Part shown: piece by piece, positions 17,417 to 25,638 of the stretch
Position numbering within the stretch: the first letter of the stretch is position 1
Layout of the letters: the number at the start of each line of letters is the position of its first letter
NCBI GenBank assembly: GCA_034416335.1
Contig: DAOULV010000032.1
Location: 1-52,528 of the forward strand
Origin: MGML01 sp034416335
GTDB lineage: Bacteria > Chloroflexota > Dehalococcoidia > Dehalococcoidales > UBA2162
Direction: 5' to 3'
DNA: 52,528 bases
The notes under the pieces: model-generated
The model's input: the letters and a program-made list of their open reading frames with translations, nothing else
Told to the model about the DNA's origin: nothing
Database searches by the model: none
Program-made: the position numbers and the translations under genes

Positions 17417-17713
17417 TTGGCGTATAAACATGAAACGGATGTTACCTGGAAAGACCTGGAGATCGGGTCTATCGTTACCGAACCGGGTAGCGCCGAACAG
17501 TATGAGACCGGCGGCTGGCGGTCACAGAAACCGGTCTCGGATTATTCGAAGTGTATTAAGTGCGGAATGTGCTACATCTTCTGCCCCGAGGGCTGTATAG
17601 AACAGCAGGAAGACGGCCTGTTCGTAGCCAATCTGTTTTACTGCAAAGGGTGCGGAATCTGTGCGTATGAATGCCCCAAGGACGTGATATCGATGACAGA
17701 GGAGGAGAGCTAA
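17417..17713 (+). CDS. porD: Pyruvate:ferredoxin oxidoreductase delta subunit (2x[4Fe-4S] ferredoxin)
   Basis: 98 aa, TTG start after AAAGGAG. Two cluster motifs are seen, CIKCGMCYIFCPEGCIE and CKGCGICAYECPKD, in the C-terminal half. The upstream segment with GGWRSQKPV is typical of the delta subunit. It passes electrons from the TPP/Fe-S core to ferredoxin. Its stop overlaps the ATG of the alpha gene (TAATG). Confidence 0.95.
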   Translation: MAYKHETDVTWKDLEIGSIVTEPGSAEQYETGGWRSQKPVSDYSKCIKCGMCYIFCPEGCIEQQEDGLFVANLFYCKGCGICAYECPKDVISMTEEES

Positions 17714-18888
17714 TGGCAAAAAGAGTCGGAATGGAAGTATCCCTGGCTATCGGCGAAGCCGCCAAGCTTGCCAACGTGGATGTAGTAGCCGCTTACCCCA
17801 TTACTCCGCAAACCCATATAGTCGAACACCTTGCCGAACTGGTTGCCGAAGGCGAACTCGACGCTTCTTATATCCCCGTTGAATCGGAACATTCGGCAAT
17901 GAGCGCCTGCCTCGGCTCATCCTCGGTCGGAGCCAGGACGTTTACGGCAACCGCCGGACAGGGACTTGAGCTGATGCACGAGGTGCTTTACTGCGCGTCT
18001 GCGATGCAGCTTCCCATCATTATGACGGTAGCCAACCGGGCACTTTCGGCGCCGCTCAGCGTCTGGGGAGACCACTCGGACGCGATGGCTACCAGGGATA
18101 CCGGCTGGATACAGATTTTTACCGAGAACGGACAGGAAGTGTTCGATAACGTTCTTTGCGCTTTCAGAATAGGTGAAGACAAGCGGGTGCTGCTCCCGGT
18201 AATGGTACACCTGGACGGTTTTCACCTTTCCCATATGATAGAACCGATACTGATTGAGGAAAAAGAGGACGTGGATAAATTCCTTCCACCGAATAATTAT
18301 CCGTTTCCCCTCGACCCTGATAAGCCTGTTTCGATGGGGACTTTCGCCCCGCCGATTATTTACTCTGAAGCGCGCCGGGCTCAGGAGGAGAACCTGCAGA
18401 ACTCGAAGAAAGTAATCCTCGAGATCTGGGATGAGTTCGGTAAGCAGTTCGGTCGTCAATATTCTCCGGTCGAAACATACCGCACCGAGGGTGCGAAAAC
18501 CCTCCTCCTGACAATCGGCAGCTACAGCCAGACGGCAATGTCCACCATCGATAAAATGCGTGACGAAGGCAAGGACGTCGGACTGGTAAGACTGCGGTTA
18601 TGGCGTCCTTTCCCGTCGGATGAACTCCGCCAGGCTGTCAAAGGGGCCGAAACACTGGTAGTTTTCGACAGGGCATACTCATTCGGCAGCCAGTCGGGGC
18701 CCGTCTGCGCCGAGGTTCGTTCGACCCTTTACGACGAAGCCGGGAAACCGAAGGTAGTTAATATAATAGGTGGTATCGGCGGACGTGACGTTACGGTCGC
18801 CGGATTTGAAGAGATTATTAATAAGGGTATCGAGATTGCCGGGAAGGGAAGCAGCCGTGAATTCGAGATATACGGAGTGAGGGAATAA
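17713..18888 (+). CDS. porA: Pyruvate:ferredoxin oxidoreductase alpha subunit
   Basis: 391 aa from the ATG at 17713. An ATG 42 bases upstream is rejected because it lies inside the delta gene and because MAKRVGMEVSLAIGEAAKLA is the natural N-terminus. Motifs include AAYPITPQTHIVEHLAEL, VESEHSAMSACLGSS and TATAGQGLELMHE, as in PorA. It forms the catalytic heterodimer with beta. Its stop overlaps the beta ATG. Confidence 0.96.
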   Translation: MAKRVGMEVSLAIGEAAKLANVDVVAAYPITPQTHIVEHLAELVAEGELDASYIPVESEHSAMSACLGSSSVGARTFTATAGQGLELMHEVLYCASAMQLPIIMTVANRALSAPLSVWGDHSDAMATRDTGWIQIFTENGQEVFDNVLCAFRIGEDKRVLLPVMVHLDGFHLSHMIEPILIEEKEDVDKFLPPNNYPFPLDPDKPVSMGTFAPPIIYSEARRAQEENLQNSKKVILEIWDEFGKQFGRQYSPVETYRTEGAKTLLLTIGSYSQTAMSTIDKMRDEGKDVGLVRLRLWRPFPSDELRQAVKGAETLVVFDRAYSFGSQSGPVCAEVRSTLYDEAGKPKVVNIIGGIGGRDVTVAGFEEIINKGIEIAGKGSSREFEIYGVRE

Positions 18889-19829
18889 TGACAGAGAATT
18901 ATATAAAATACGGAAAAAGACAGGTTACAAAAGAGGAGTACCTCGCCCCGGGTCACCGCGCCTGCATCGGCTGCGGAGAGGTCCTCGCCGTCAGGCTGGC
19001 GATGAAAGCCCTGGGACCCGATTCAATCGTTGTGTCCGCCACCGGCTGCATGGAAATCGTTTCGTCGCAGCTTCCCTGGACATCGTGGCGGGTACCTTGG
19101 ATTCACACGCTGTTTGAAAACACCGCCGCAGTTGCTTCCGGTATAGAGTCCGGTCTGAAAGCGATGCAGCGTAAAGGGATCAAACCCGAAAAGAAAGTAA
19201 ACATTGTGGCAACCGCCGGTGACGGTGGTACCAGCGACATCGGCCTCCAGGCACTTTCCGGCGCTCTTGAGAGAGGTCATAATTTCACCTATGTCTGCTG
19301 GGATAATGAAGCCTATATGAACACCGGCATCCAGCGTTCCTCGGCGACACCTTACGGCGCGTCCACTACCACGGCGCCGGCAGGGAAAAAGAGCATCGGG
19401 CAGGTAACATGGAAAAAGAATATGCCCCTGATAGCCGCAGCCCATAACATATCCTACGTGGCTACTGCCTGTCCCAGCTACCCGTTCGACATGATGGACA
19501 AGATTGCCAAAGCGGCAGCGATCGACGGCCCGACCTACGTTCATGTCTTGTCGGTATGTCCTACCGGCTGGAGGACTACCAGTAATCCGGAGATGACTAT
19601 CGAGATAGGTAAACTGGCAGTCCAGACCGGTGTCTTCCCGCTGTATGAGATCGAGAACGGCAAGTATACTCTGAACGTTAAACCGGCAAAACGTAAACCG
19701 GTCGAAGATTATCTGAAGATTCAGGGCAGGTTCCGTCACCTTTCCGAAAGTGAAATACAATTCATCCAGGAAAGGACTGACGAGGACTACGAAAAACTGC
19801 TGAAACTGGTAGAAGAAAGCAAGGGTTAA
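18888..19829 (+). CDS. porB: Pyruvate:ferredoxin oxidoreductase beta subunit (TPP-binding)
   Basis: 313 aa. It has the ACIGCGE cysteines near residue 30, the TPP motif beginning GDGGTSDIG (about residues 108-116) with DNEAYMNTG, and GIQRSSATPYGASTTTAPAG, characteristic of pyruvate-specific PorB. A further cluster cysteine lies in SVCPTGWRT. The complex interconverts pyruvate + CoA and acetyl-CoA + CO2 with ferredoxin as carrier, serving either catabolism or CO2 assimilation. A strong terminator follows. Confidence 0.96.
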   Translation: MTENYIKYGKRQVTKEEYLAPGHRACIGCGEVLAVRLAMKALGPDSIVVSATGCMEIVSSQLPWTSWRVPWIHTLFENTAAVASGIESGLKAMQRKGIKPEKKVNIVATAGDGGTSDIGLQALSGALERGHNFTYVCWDNEAYMNTGIQRSSATPYGASTTTAPAGKKSIGQVTWKKNMPLIAAAHNISYVATACPSYPFDMMDKIAKAAAIDGPTYVHVLSVCPTGWRTTSNPEMTIEIGKLAVQTGVFPLYEIENGKYTLNVKPAKRKPVEDYLKIQGRFRHLSESEIQFIQERTDEDYEKLLKLVEESKG

Positions 19830-19856
19830 CTCCTTAACAGGATATACGCTAATACT

Positions 19857-19890
19857 AAAAGAGTCCGCAGAAAGCGGACTCTTTTATATT
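19857..19890 (+). terminator. Intrinsic terminator of the por operon
   Basis: GAGTCCGC (19861-19868) pairs with GCGGACTC (19874-19881) with a 5-base loop; flanking AAAA/TTTT extend the stem and form the U-tract. Confidence 0.88.
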
Positions 19891-19910
19891 TTGTCATCCC
19901 GTAAACCTCT

Positions 19911-20047
19911 CTGTCATCCCGTACTTGATACGGGATCCAGGAAATTGTTGACTTGGTTAATATGTGTGTATAAAAGGGGATAGCCTACACTCAGTGATTA
20001 CTGGATTCCAGCCGGAGTTTACCCGCCTTCGGTGGGCTGGAATGACG
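19911..20047 (+). repeat. Dispersed repeat family B, copy 1
   Basis: Starts CTGTCATCCCGTACTTGATA and continues with a palindromic ACGGGATCCAGGAAA. It ends with GGATTCCAGCCGG, ACCCGCCTTCGGTGGG and CTGGAATGACG. The ends (GTCATCCC and GGAATGAC) are near-inverted copies. Copy 2 is at 51141-51310. Confidence 0.75.
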
Positions 20048-20078
20048 AACTGTGGTAGAATAATAACTGTTTCAGTAA

Positions 20079-20152
20079 CGGGGTGTGGCGCAGTCGGCTA
20101 GCGCGCAGCGTTTGGGACGCTGAGGTCGGAGGTTCAAGTCCTCTCACCCCGA
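20079..20152 (+). tRNA. tRNA-Pro(TGG)
   Basis: Acceptor CGGGGTG pairs with CACCCCG, discriminator A, as in bacterial proline tRNAs. The anticodon is TGG in loop TTTGGGA and the T-arm has GTTCAAGTC. CCA is not encoded. Confidence 0.94.
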
Positions 20153-20205
20153 GTTTTTATTTACAAATCGACCGGATTATCGTAAAATCTAACTGTACCG
20201 CACGA

Positions 20206-20280
20206 GCGGGAGTAACTCAGTGGTAGAGTTCCTGCCTTCCAAGCAGGCTGTCGCGGGTTCGAATCCCGTCTCCCGCTCCA
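20206..20280 (+). tRNA. tRNA-Gly(TCC), CCA encoded
   Basis: Acceptor GCGGGAG pairs with CTCCCGC, discriminator T, followed by encoded CCA (20278-20280). Anticodon TCC in loop CTTCCAA; T-arm GTTCGAATC. It borders an AT-rich accessory cassette. Confidence 0.94.
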
Positions 20281-20716
20281 CTCCAGTGTAAATCTACCTA
20301 AAATCACCTGTTCACTTAAATACTTTTTCTTCCACAAGAACCTGCCCATAAATCAGGTTGTTTAAAAACAAACGAAGATTATATTTTCAACTTGTTAGTA
20401 CCTCGAATAGTACGAACTTATGTATTAACTCGAACTCACGACATTCAAAGATAGCCGATATTTCAACAAGTTGAACAGTCTTATTGATAATACCAAGAGA
20501 GATGAATAGTATAATTGTTTTGATTAAATCTATTTATATTAGAACTGGTAATTATCAAAAACAGTGAAAAATCTAATCAGGAATAGATGGAGAGGATATA
20601 TCTTCTTTATTTCTGATTAACGATATATCACAATTAATAATATTATAAAATCTATACTTTACTCTACATAAGTGATAAACTATATTTATAACGTTTCAAT
20701 TTTTATAGAAGAATAA
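20281..20716. other. AT-rich intergenic stretch between tRNA-Gly and a three-gene cassette
   Basis: About 436 bp without a credible gene. The only structure noted is an 11-bp inverted repeat, TTCAACTTGTT at 20386-20396 and AACAAGTTGAA at 20465-20475. The base composition matches the downstream cassette rather than the por region, so the boundary of the acquired DNA is probably at the tRNA. Confidence 0.5.
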
Positions 20717-21346
20717 GTGACATCAATGTTACAACATAATTTTAAGAAAAATAATATCAACGCCTTCAGTTTTACAACGAATTTAATTCTGGGGGAACAG
20801 GATGTCGAGAATATAGCGAATATAGCTACTAAAGATGAAGATGGTGATTATGTTTTTTATTCGCTAAGAAAAATAGATAATAAAAATCACATTGGTATGT
20901 TTGTATTGTCGGAATCCCAAAACAGCTCAATAAATTTTCATTTAACTGCTGTTTTCACGGATAACACAAAGAATATTGGGTCAGTAAAAAATGAACCTAA
21001 AGTCGAACAACTTCTAGAGATAATACCAAGATCAAATATAAAAAGTAACTTTAATTGCACCACTAGATTTTTATTCAACAGGCGTCAGAAAGTAAAACCG
21101 ATAATCTCATTACCTGGACGATTCATAAATCTGTCTAGTCAACCTTTTGATGAAATAAGTGGTATACGTTTTGTGAAAAAGCAACATGACGATGTTGATT
21201 ACGATGTTATAATGGAAATTGCACAGAAAGATGGACTAGTAATCACAGTGAGTTTTGAAATCGAGTTGAAATTTGATAATACGCTTGCTCAAAAGATTAT
21301 TAACAAGGCTATAGATATATCGAATAAATTTATCATTAGAGATTAG
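20717..21346 (+). CDS. Hypothetical protein, first gene of three-gene AT-rich cassette
   Basis: 209 aa if the GTG at 20717 is used; an ATG three codons later (20726) is equally possible, and no strong ribosome binding site separates them. It is predicted to be mixed alpha/beta with alternating strands in the N-terminal two thirds (NAFSFTTNLILGEQD, HIGMFVLSES) and a C-terminal helix (LAQKIINKAIDISNKFI). I recognise no family; it has no membrane segment or cysteine motif. The following gene starts directly at the base after its stop codon, so the two are almost certainly co-translated. Codon use is AT-rich compared with the surrounding genes. Confidence 0.65.
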   Translation: MTSMLQHNFKKNNINAFSFTTNLILGEQDVENIANIATKDEDGDYVFYSLRKIDNKNHIGMFVLSESQNSSINFHLTAVFTDNTKNIGSVKNEPKVEQLLEIIPRSNIKSNFNCTTRFLFNRRQKVKPIISLPGRFINLSSQPFDEISGIRFVKKQHDDVDYDVIMEIAQKDGLVITVSFEIELKFDNTLAQKIINKAIDISNKFIIRD

Positions 21347-22066
21347 ATGAAAGAGATCAAATATAATCAAAGAATACCAAATAATAAAACTGATCATCTC
21401 CGTGTGCCTATAGATTTTGATACTATTAATGTTCCTAGAAACGTACTTAAAAACTATTCGAGTTCACGTTCAGGTAAAGCTTATTATAGGACACTAGGCA
21501 ATATCGATTGGTTAACGTCCAATACAACAAGCAGTGAAGAGGATGTTTCTCTACAATCAATAGAAATTCGAGACCTGGTGACTACATTAAAAAACATTAC
21601 TTCAGATCTAGTGTCCATTTATAAGCAAATAGAAAAACAGTCAATGACCAGCGAAGAAATCCTCGCAAACCAAAAAACACTGAGTGATTTAGTATTAGAT
21701 ATAAGGAAATATCTGAGAAGTAAAGCTAATGAAGAAAACTTACCAATTGATAGAAGAGATAACCCAACTAATGAAACAGGATTGAGTGACACATTCAGAA
21801 CACTATCAGACGAGTGGCATGAAGAAACTGATGCACTTTCTTCCCCGTCTCAAATTACTAATAACGATTCTTATCTACAAATCATCGCTCTTGGTAAATC
21901 TGCAATTCCTCTCATCCTTAATGATTTAAAGGAACGAGGCGGAAGTTGGTTCCGAGCACTAAGAATACTGACCAGTGAGGACCCTGTTGAACCTGAAATG
22001 AGAGGGAATATCCATAAAATGAGAGATGCTTGGATTGAGTGGGGACATACTGAAGGATATATTTAA
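21347..22066 (+). CDS. Hypothetical protein with conserved 'IIALGKSAIPLIL' C-terminal domain
   Basis: 239 aa. The middle (~75-130) is a helical, coiled-coil-like stretch (LVTTLKNITSDLVSIYKQIE). The C-terminal ~90 residues contain a pattern I recall from many uncharacterised bacterial proteins: F..LSDEWHEET, then YLQIIALGKSAIPLILNDL, a WFRALRILT segment and a final WIEWGHTEGYI. The hydrophobic helix and SWFRAL look like a single HEAT-like repeat unit. Function is unknown. It abuts the upstream gene and overlaps the downstream one (TAATG), so the three genes form one unit. Confidence 0.75.
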   Translation: MKEIKYNQRIPNNKTDHLRVPIDFDTINVPRNVLKNYSSSRSGKAYYRTLGNIDWLTSNTTSSEEDVSLQSIEIRDLVTTLKNITSDLVSIYKQIEKQSMTSEEILANQKTLSDLVLDIRKYLRSKANEENLPIDRRDNPTNETGLSDTFRTLSDEWHEETDALSSPSQITNNDSYLQIIALGKSAIPLILNDLKERGGSWFRALRILTSEDPVEPEMRGNIHKMRDAWIEWGHTEGYI

Positions 22067-22509
22067 TGAAAGATAATCCTATTCTTCCTCATCATCGAGC
22101 ATCATATCCAAAATTAACAGAATCTAACTACGCGGTCACAAGCGAAAGTACTGTCACATATAATTGCATTTGTTGGGCATATGGTAGAGATGATGTTTGG
22201 ATGTGGCCAAATAGTATAGACGCATATTGGCCAGAAGAAACAGAAGATAATGATGACATTAGAGCTATCATTAGTATTTTTCGGCATCAAGGATACACAG
22301 AATGCGAAAATGGTGAGTTGGAAGAAGGATATGAAAAAGTTGCTGTATATACTAATGAAAATCAACCAACTCACGCGACTCGCCAACTTCTATCTGGGAA
22401 GTGGACAAGTAAGTTAGGTGGTTTAGAAGATATTGAACATGATTCTCTAGAAGTGCTCGAAAACGGATTATATGGTAAAGCAACCACGTTCTTAAAAAAG
22501 AAACTGTAG
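22066..22509 (+). CDS. DUF7689-like protein with possible Cys/His catalytic pattern
   Basis: 147 aa. Conserved-looking motifs in order: TYNCICWAYGRDD (about residues 30-42), YWPEE, a GYTEC segment, YEKVAVYTNE, THATRQLLSGKWTSKLG (102-118) and DIEHDSLEVLENGLYG. I recognise this as the DUF7689 pattern. The Asn-Cys and later His residues resemble the arrangement of papain-like cysteine enzymes, but that is inference and no activity is known to me. It is the last gene of the cassette and frequently, as I recall, occurs beside the family of the preceding gene. Confidence 0.72.
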   Translation: MKDNPILPHHRASYPKLTESNYAVTSESTVTYNCICWAYGRDDVWMWPNSIDAYWPEETEDNDDIRAIISIFRHQGYTECENGELEEGYEKVAVYTNENQPTHATRQLLSGKWTSKLGGLEDIEHDSLEVLENGLYGKATTFLKKKL

Positions 22510-22607
22510 TCGATTCAAAGTAATCATGTATCTTTTTTCATACTGTCTTGAAATGTAACAATATTAGTATATCTTTGAACCCGCTTGACCCTTCTCCAGA
22601 AAAGTTC

Positions 22608-23033
22608 CTAATGCGTCTGGGTTGCCATTTCCCGGAAATCCGTTACCAGATAAGTATACAGCTGCCACCTGGTATCCACATTCTTATACACCAGAAACAC
22701 GTCCAGAATGAAGTATCTCTCCAGATCGAAGTCCTTCAGCAGCATCGTTACGTCATACTCGATGGCATTACCTTTGCTGGTTTTATTATTTATCGTAACG
22801 TTATCGAACTCAGATAGTGCAGCGAAGTACCATATATCTTCATCGTGCCATTTCAGGTAGGACCCGATTAAGTCGGCCTGTATCTGTCCAGCATCGGGTT
22901 CGTTCGCCTGTATCCGGACTTCTTTTTTTACCTGTTCTACCTGCTCCTGTTCAACCGGTTCCTGCTGGGCAATGCATCCCGTTAATAGTATTACCGGAAA
23001 TACCAGTAATAAAAGAAGAAATCTCCTTATCAT
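22608..23033 (-). CDS. Hypothetical lipoprotein
   Basis: 141 aa with a clear lipoprotein signal: MIRR, a hydrophobic stretch and the lipobox LLTGC (Cys19). A Gln/Glu/Val-rich linker (EPVEQEQVEQVKKE) is followed by a ~95-residue domain with a DEDIWYFAALSEFDN segment and several beta strands. It is reminiscent of NTF2-like periplasmic domains, but I cannot assign a family. Probably anchored on the outer face of the cytoplasmic membrane. Stands alone, convergent with the DUF7689-like gene. Confidence 0.78.
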   Translation of the reverse strand: MIRRFLLLLLVFPVILLTGCIAQQEPVEQEQVEQVKKEVRIQANEPDAGQIQADLIGSYLKWHDEDIWYFAALSEFDNVTINNKTSKGNAIEYDVTMLLKDFDLERYFILDVFLVYKNVDTRWQLYTYLVTDFREMATQTH

Positions 23034-23222
23034 ATGTCTCTCTACTCCTTACTCGATAGGAGTATTATGATGTTTCGACACTCAATTATCAAGGCTTTCA
23101 AAGGAAATCCACAATCAATCCCTTTCCGTATGTCCGTTACACTTCCGGCAGGCTGCTACCGGCTTGACACCTTCGACAGGTAAAGCTAGACTATACCAAC
23201 ATTTCCCTGAAGGAGGTACAAA

Positions 23223-24356
23223 ATGTCCGGACCCAATGATGCATACCAGGTTATTGCCGAAATGTGGACTTTCCCGGAATCTCAAAGTTTCCGGAAGATG
23301 CTAGAAGCCCTGATGACGCTAGAGGAAGCGGAGATACTCCTGGAAGCGAGAGAACCGATAACGGCCCCAGCCCTCGCTAGAAAGATGGGTGCCGATGAAC
23401 AGGTTATCGAGGATAAACTGGATAACCTGGTAAAGAGAGGTCTGATGTTCCGAGGTAAAACGGAGTATCATTTCCGCAGGGGCCTTCACTTCGGATTTGC
23501 CGGAACCCCCGCCAGCGGATACGCACCCTCCGAAGAGTACAGCTACTGGCGGAAGAAATGGGACGAAGAAAATCCTAACCGCGAAGTAAACGGGTGGCTG
23601 GAAAGGTACCAGCAGAGCGGTCACCAGGTGCACCGTGTTTACCCTTCGAGACTGGCAATCAAAGCTAACCCGAAGATAAAGAAAGAAGACCTGCTGTGGC
23701 ATGAGGATATCGAGCAGGTATTCGAGAGAGCTGAAATTGTTGTATCGGGTCCCTGCGGCTGCCGCTCCGCCGGCGGCATGGGAAAGGGTGCCGATATAGA
23801 CTTCGACCAGAACAGGGGAGTAACATGCGATCATCCGCTCTGGAACTGCTTCCAGTTCAGGAAAGAAGCCGCTGACTTTAACATCGAGCGGGGTTCGAAG
23901 ATGAAAATCTACACGGTGGAAGAAGCCCTGGAGAAATCCGATGAAGCCGAAAGAGCGGGACTTATCCACGAAGGACCTACCAACAGCGCCAGTATGCCGG
24001 GGATAATATGCAGCTGCGGAGCCGACTGCTGTAGTATGCTGCTGATGTCCAAGGCTTCGGGACGGATGCACGAACTCTATACTCCAAGCCGGTTCCAGCC
24101 GGTAGTGGATCAGGAGAAATGCACAGGCTGCCAGACGTGTGTCGAAAGATGCCCGTTCGATGCCATGGAAATGGTAAAGGTTGCCGGTTCGAAAACAATG
24201 AAAGCCAGGCTTATCGAAGAAGAATGTATGGGCTGCGGCATCTGCGTTGTCGGATGCGAACAGGAAGCCCTGTTATACGAGTTGATAAGACCGCCGGAGC
24301 ACATCCCGCCCGATTCCGAGAGAATGGTTATACCTACCGGACCCGAACTCAAGTAA
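23223..24356 (+). CDS. Winged-helix/4Fe-4S ferredoxin domain protein
   Basis: 377 aa, ATG after GGAGG. The N-terminal ~90 residues look like a winged helix (TAPALARKMGADEQVIEDKLDNLVKRGLMF). A central region has Cys-rich segments: GPCGCRSAGG, VTCDHPLWNC and IICSCGADCC. The C-terminus carries two [4Fe-4S] motifs, CTGCQTCVERCP (about residues 300-311) and CMGCGICVVGC (337-347). This architecture is found in anaerobes in proteins of unknown role, likely in electron transfer or redox sensing. The hypA start codon overlaps its stop, linking it to nickel-enzyme maturation. Confidence 0.82.
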   Translation: MSGPNDAYQVIAEMWTFPESQSFRKMLEALMTLEEAEILLEAREPITAPALARKMGADEQVIEDKLDNLVKRGLMFRGKTEYHFRRGLHFGFAGTPASGYAPSEEYSYWRKKWDEENPNREVNGWLERYQQSGHQVHRVYPSRLAIKANPKIKKEDLLWHEDIEQVFERAEIVVSGPCGCRSAGGMGKGADIDFDQNRGVTCDHPLWNCFQFRKEAADFNIERGSKMKIYTVEEALEKSDEAERAGLIHEGPTNSASMPGIICSCGADCCSMLLMSKASGRMHELYTPSRFQPVVDQEKCTGCQTCVERCPFDAMEMVKVAGSKTMKARLIEEECMGCGICVVGCEQEALLYELIRPPEHIPPDSERMVIPTGPELK

Positions 24357-24697
24357 TGCATGAACAAAGCATCGTAGAACCTCTTTTAGCTCTTGTTCTC
24401 GAAAAAGCCGGGGAAGCGAAAGCATCAAAAGTACGGAGGATCTACCTGGTCGTCGGTGAACTCTCGGGAGTGGAGGAATACGCGGTCGAGTTTTACTTCA
24501 GCTTTCTCGGCAGAGATACCATCGCCGCTGATGCGGATCTGTTTTTTCAAAGGGTACCGGCACTATTAAAATGCCGGAATTGCGGTACCGAGTTCATGTT
24601 CGTAAACAGGAAGTTGAACTGCCCTGAATGTAACGAAAAGAAAGTGGATATTATCTCAGGCAGGGAACTCTATCTGGACAGTATCGAAGTAGAATAA
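24356..24697 (+). CDS. hypA: Hydrogenase nickel incorporation protein HypA
   Basis: 113 aa. The start is the ATG at 24356, overlapping the previous stop, because HypA must begin MHEQ, where the N-terminal Met, His2 and Glu bind nickel. The zinc site is CRNC (about residues 73-76) plus CPEC (87-90). HypA delivers nickel to [NiFe]-hydrogenase with HypB. No hypB, other hyp genes or hydrogenase structural genes lie in the window, so either these are elsewhere or this HypA serves another nickel enzyme. Confidence 0.92.
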   Translation: MHEQSIVEPLLALVLEKAGEAKASKVRRIYLVVGELSGVEEYAVEFYFSFLGRDTIAADADLFFQRVPALLKCRNCGTEFMFVNRKLNCPECNEKKVDIISGRELYLDSIEVE

Positions 24698-24701
24698 GCT
24701 T

Positions 24702-25232
24702 CTAGAGTTTTTGCAGATGCCTTATTCTCAGAAAAATTCTGATAATTGCGTATGTCATTAACAGCTGCACGATTACTATGAATATATGGACGTTGCCCCA
24801 CCAGGGGAGTGACGGTATACTGACTATCCTGCCTATCAGAGTACCCCATAAAGCCAGATAAAAAATCCCGAGATAAGCCAGGACCCGGCGGTACTTGGCG
24901 ATTTTCGACTGCTCATCGGTAAATATCTCATTAACCTCGCCAGTCTTTACCTGCTTGCGGAAGTACTGCCATAACGACATCCCACCGAGATACTCCCAGC
25001 CGGCGTCCCTGAATATCTGAAGGTATTCCTGCCTATCCCCTCCGGTAAACCGCCGGTAATCGAGGCGATAGGCATAATTCACCGGCTCGGAATAAGTGAA
25101 AGTATAAATGCAGGGCAGACCAACGGAAGTAAGGTGGTATCCTTTTCGGGACATTTCTTCCAGCCACCTTTCCTCGGCATCGTCCTGCCAGACCCAGAAC
25201 CACTTAAACCTTGTTATTTCCTTTTTCTTCAT
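24702..25232 (-). CDS. DUF2812 family membrane protein
   Basis: 176 aa. The N-terminal part has the DUF2812 pattern FKWFWVWQDDAEERWLEEMSRKG followed by ...YRLDYRR and a GWEYLGGMSLWQYFRK segment. The C-terminus has two hydrophobic helices (about 118-135 and 144-168). DUF2812 proteins are usually encoded right after a PadR regulator, as here: the start overlaps the padR stop (ATGA). They probably act at the membrane in a stress response controlled by that regulator; the mechanism is not known to me. Confidence 0.85.
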   Translation of the reverse strand: MKKKEITRFKWFWVWQDDAEERWLEEMSRKGYHLTSVGLPCIYTFTYSEPVNYAYRLDYRRFTGGDRQEYLQIFRDAGWEYLGGMSLWQYFRKQVKTGEVNEIFTDEQSKIAKYRRVLAYLGIFYLALWGTLIGRIVSIPSLPWWGNVHIFIVIVQLLMTYAIIRIFLRIRHLQKL

Positions 25233-25591
25233 AAGCCCAGCGCCCCCTGGATATCAGTTTTTTCCGGTCCGAGGAGGTTATTAACGGCAAGGCCGTTATC
25301 AGTCATAATTTTAAGCCTGCCAACCTGAGTCTGAAGAACCTCTTTCCCTTGATTCGTCAGAGTGTAGTATTTCCGCCTGTCCTCCTCTTTAACCCTGTAT
25401 ATAAGTCCTTCTTTTTCCAAGGTGCTGAATACGCCGTATAAAGTCCCCGGTCCTATCTTTACGGTACCTTTACTAAGCTTTTCCGCTTCCTGCATCACGC
25501 CATATCCATGCAGCGGTGTAACAAGAGACAGCATTATATAGTACGTCGCTTCGCTTAATGGCAGGTACTTTTTTACACCATCTGTTTTCAT
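25229..25591 (-). CDS. PadR family transcriptional regulator
   Basis: 120 aa with the PadR winged helix: EATYYIMLSLVTPLHGYGVM, IGPGTLYGVFSTLEKEGLI and DRRKYYTLTNQGKEVL. It is first in a two-gene operon with the DUF2812 gene. A perfect 11-bp inverted repeat starts 6 bases upstream of its start codon and is the likely autoregulatory operator. PadR proteins normally repress their own operon until an effector, often an aromatic compound or antibiotic, binds. Confidence 0.93.
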   Translation of the reverse strand: MKTDGVKKYLPLSEATYYIMLSLVTPLHGYGVMQEAEKLSKGTVKIGPGTLYGVFSTLEKEGLIYRVKEEDRRKYYTLTNQGKEVLQTQVGRLKIMTDNGLAVNNLLGPEKTDIQGALGL

Positions 25592-25596
25592 TTGAT

Positions 25597-25638
25597 ATAC
25601 TATATCGCTACTCGTTATATCGATTACCGATATAGTAT
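25597..25638. promoter_or_regulatory. Probable PadR operator (inverted repeat)
   Basis: ATACTATATCG (25597-25607) and its exact inverse CGATATAGTAT (25628-25638) flank a 20-base spacer that itself contains TTATATCGATTA. It lies immediately upstream of padR. Confidence 0.6.

Noticed and set aside
24119..24355. N-terminal extension of the hypA frame
   Set aside because: It overlaps the ferredoxin motifs of the upstream gene; HypA must start with MHE, which is at 24356.
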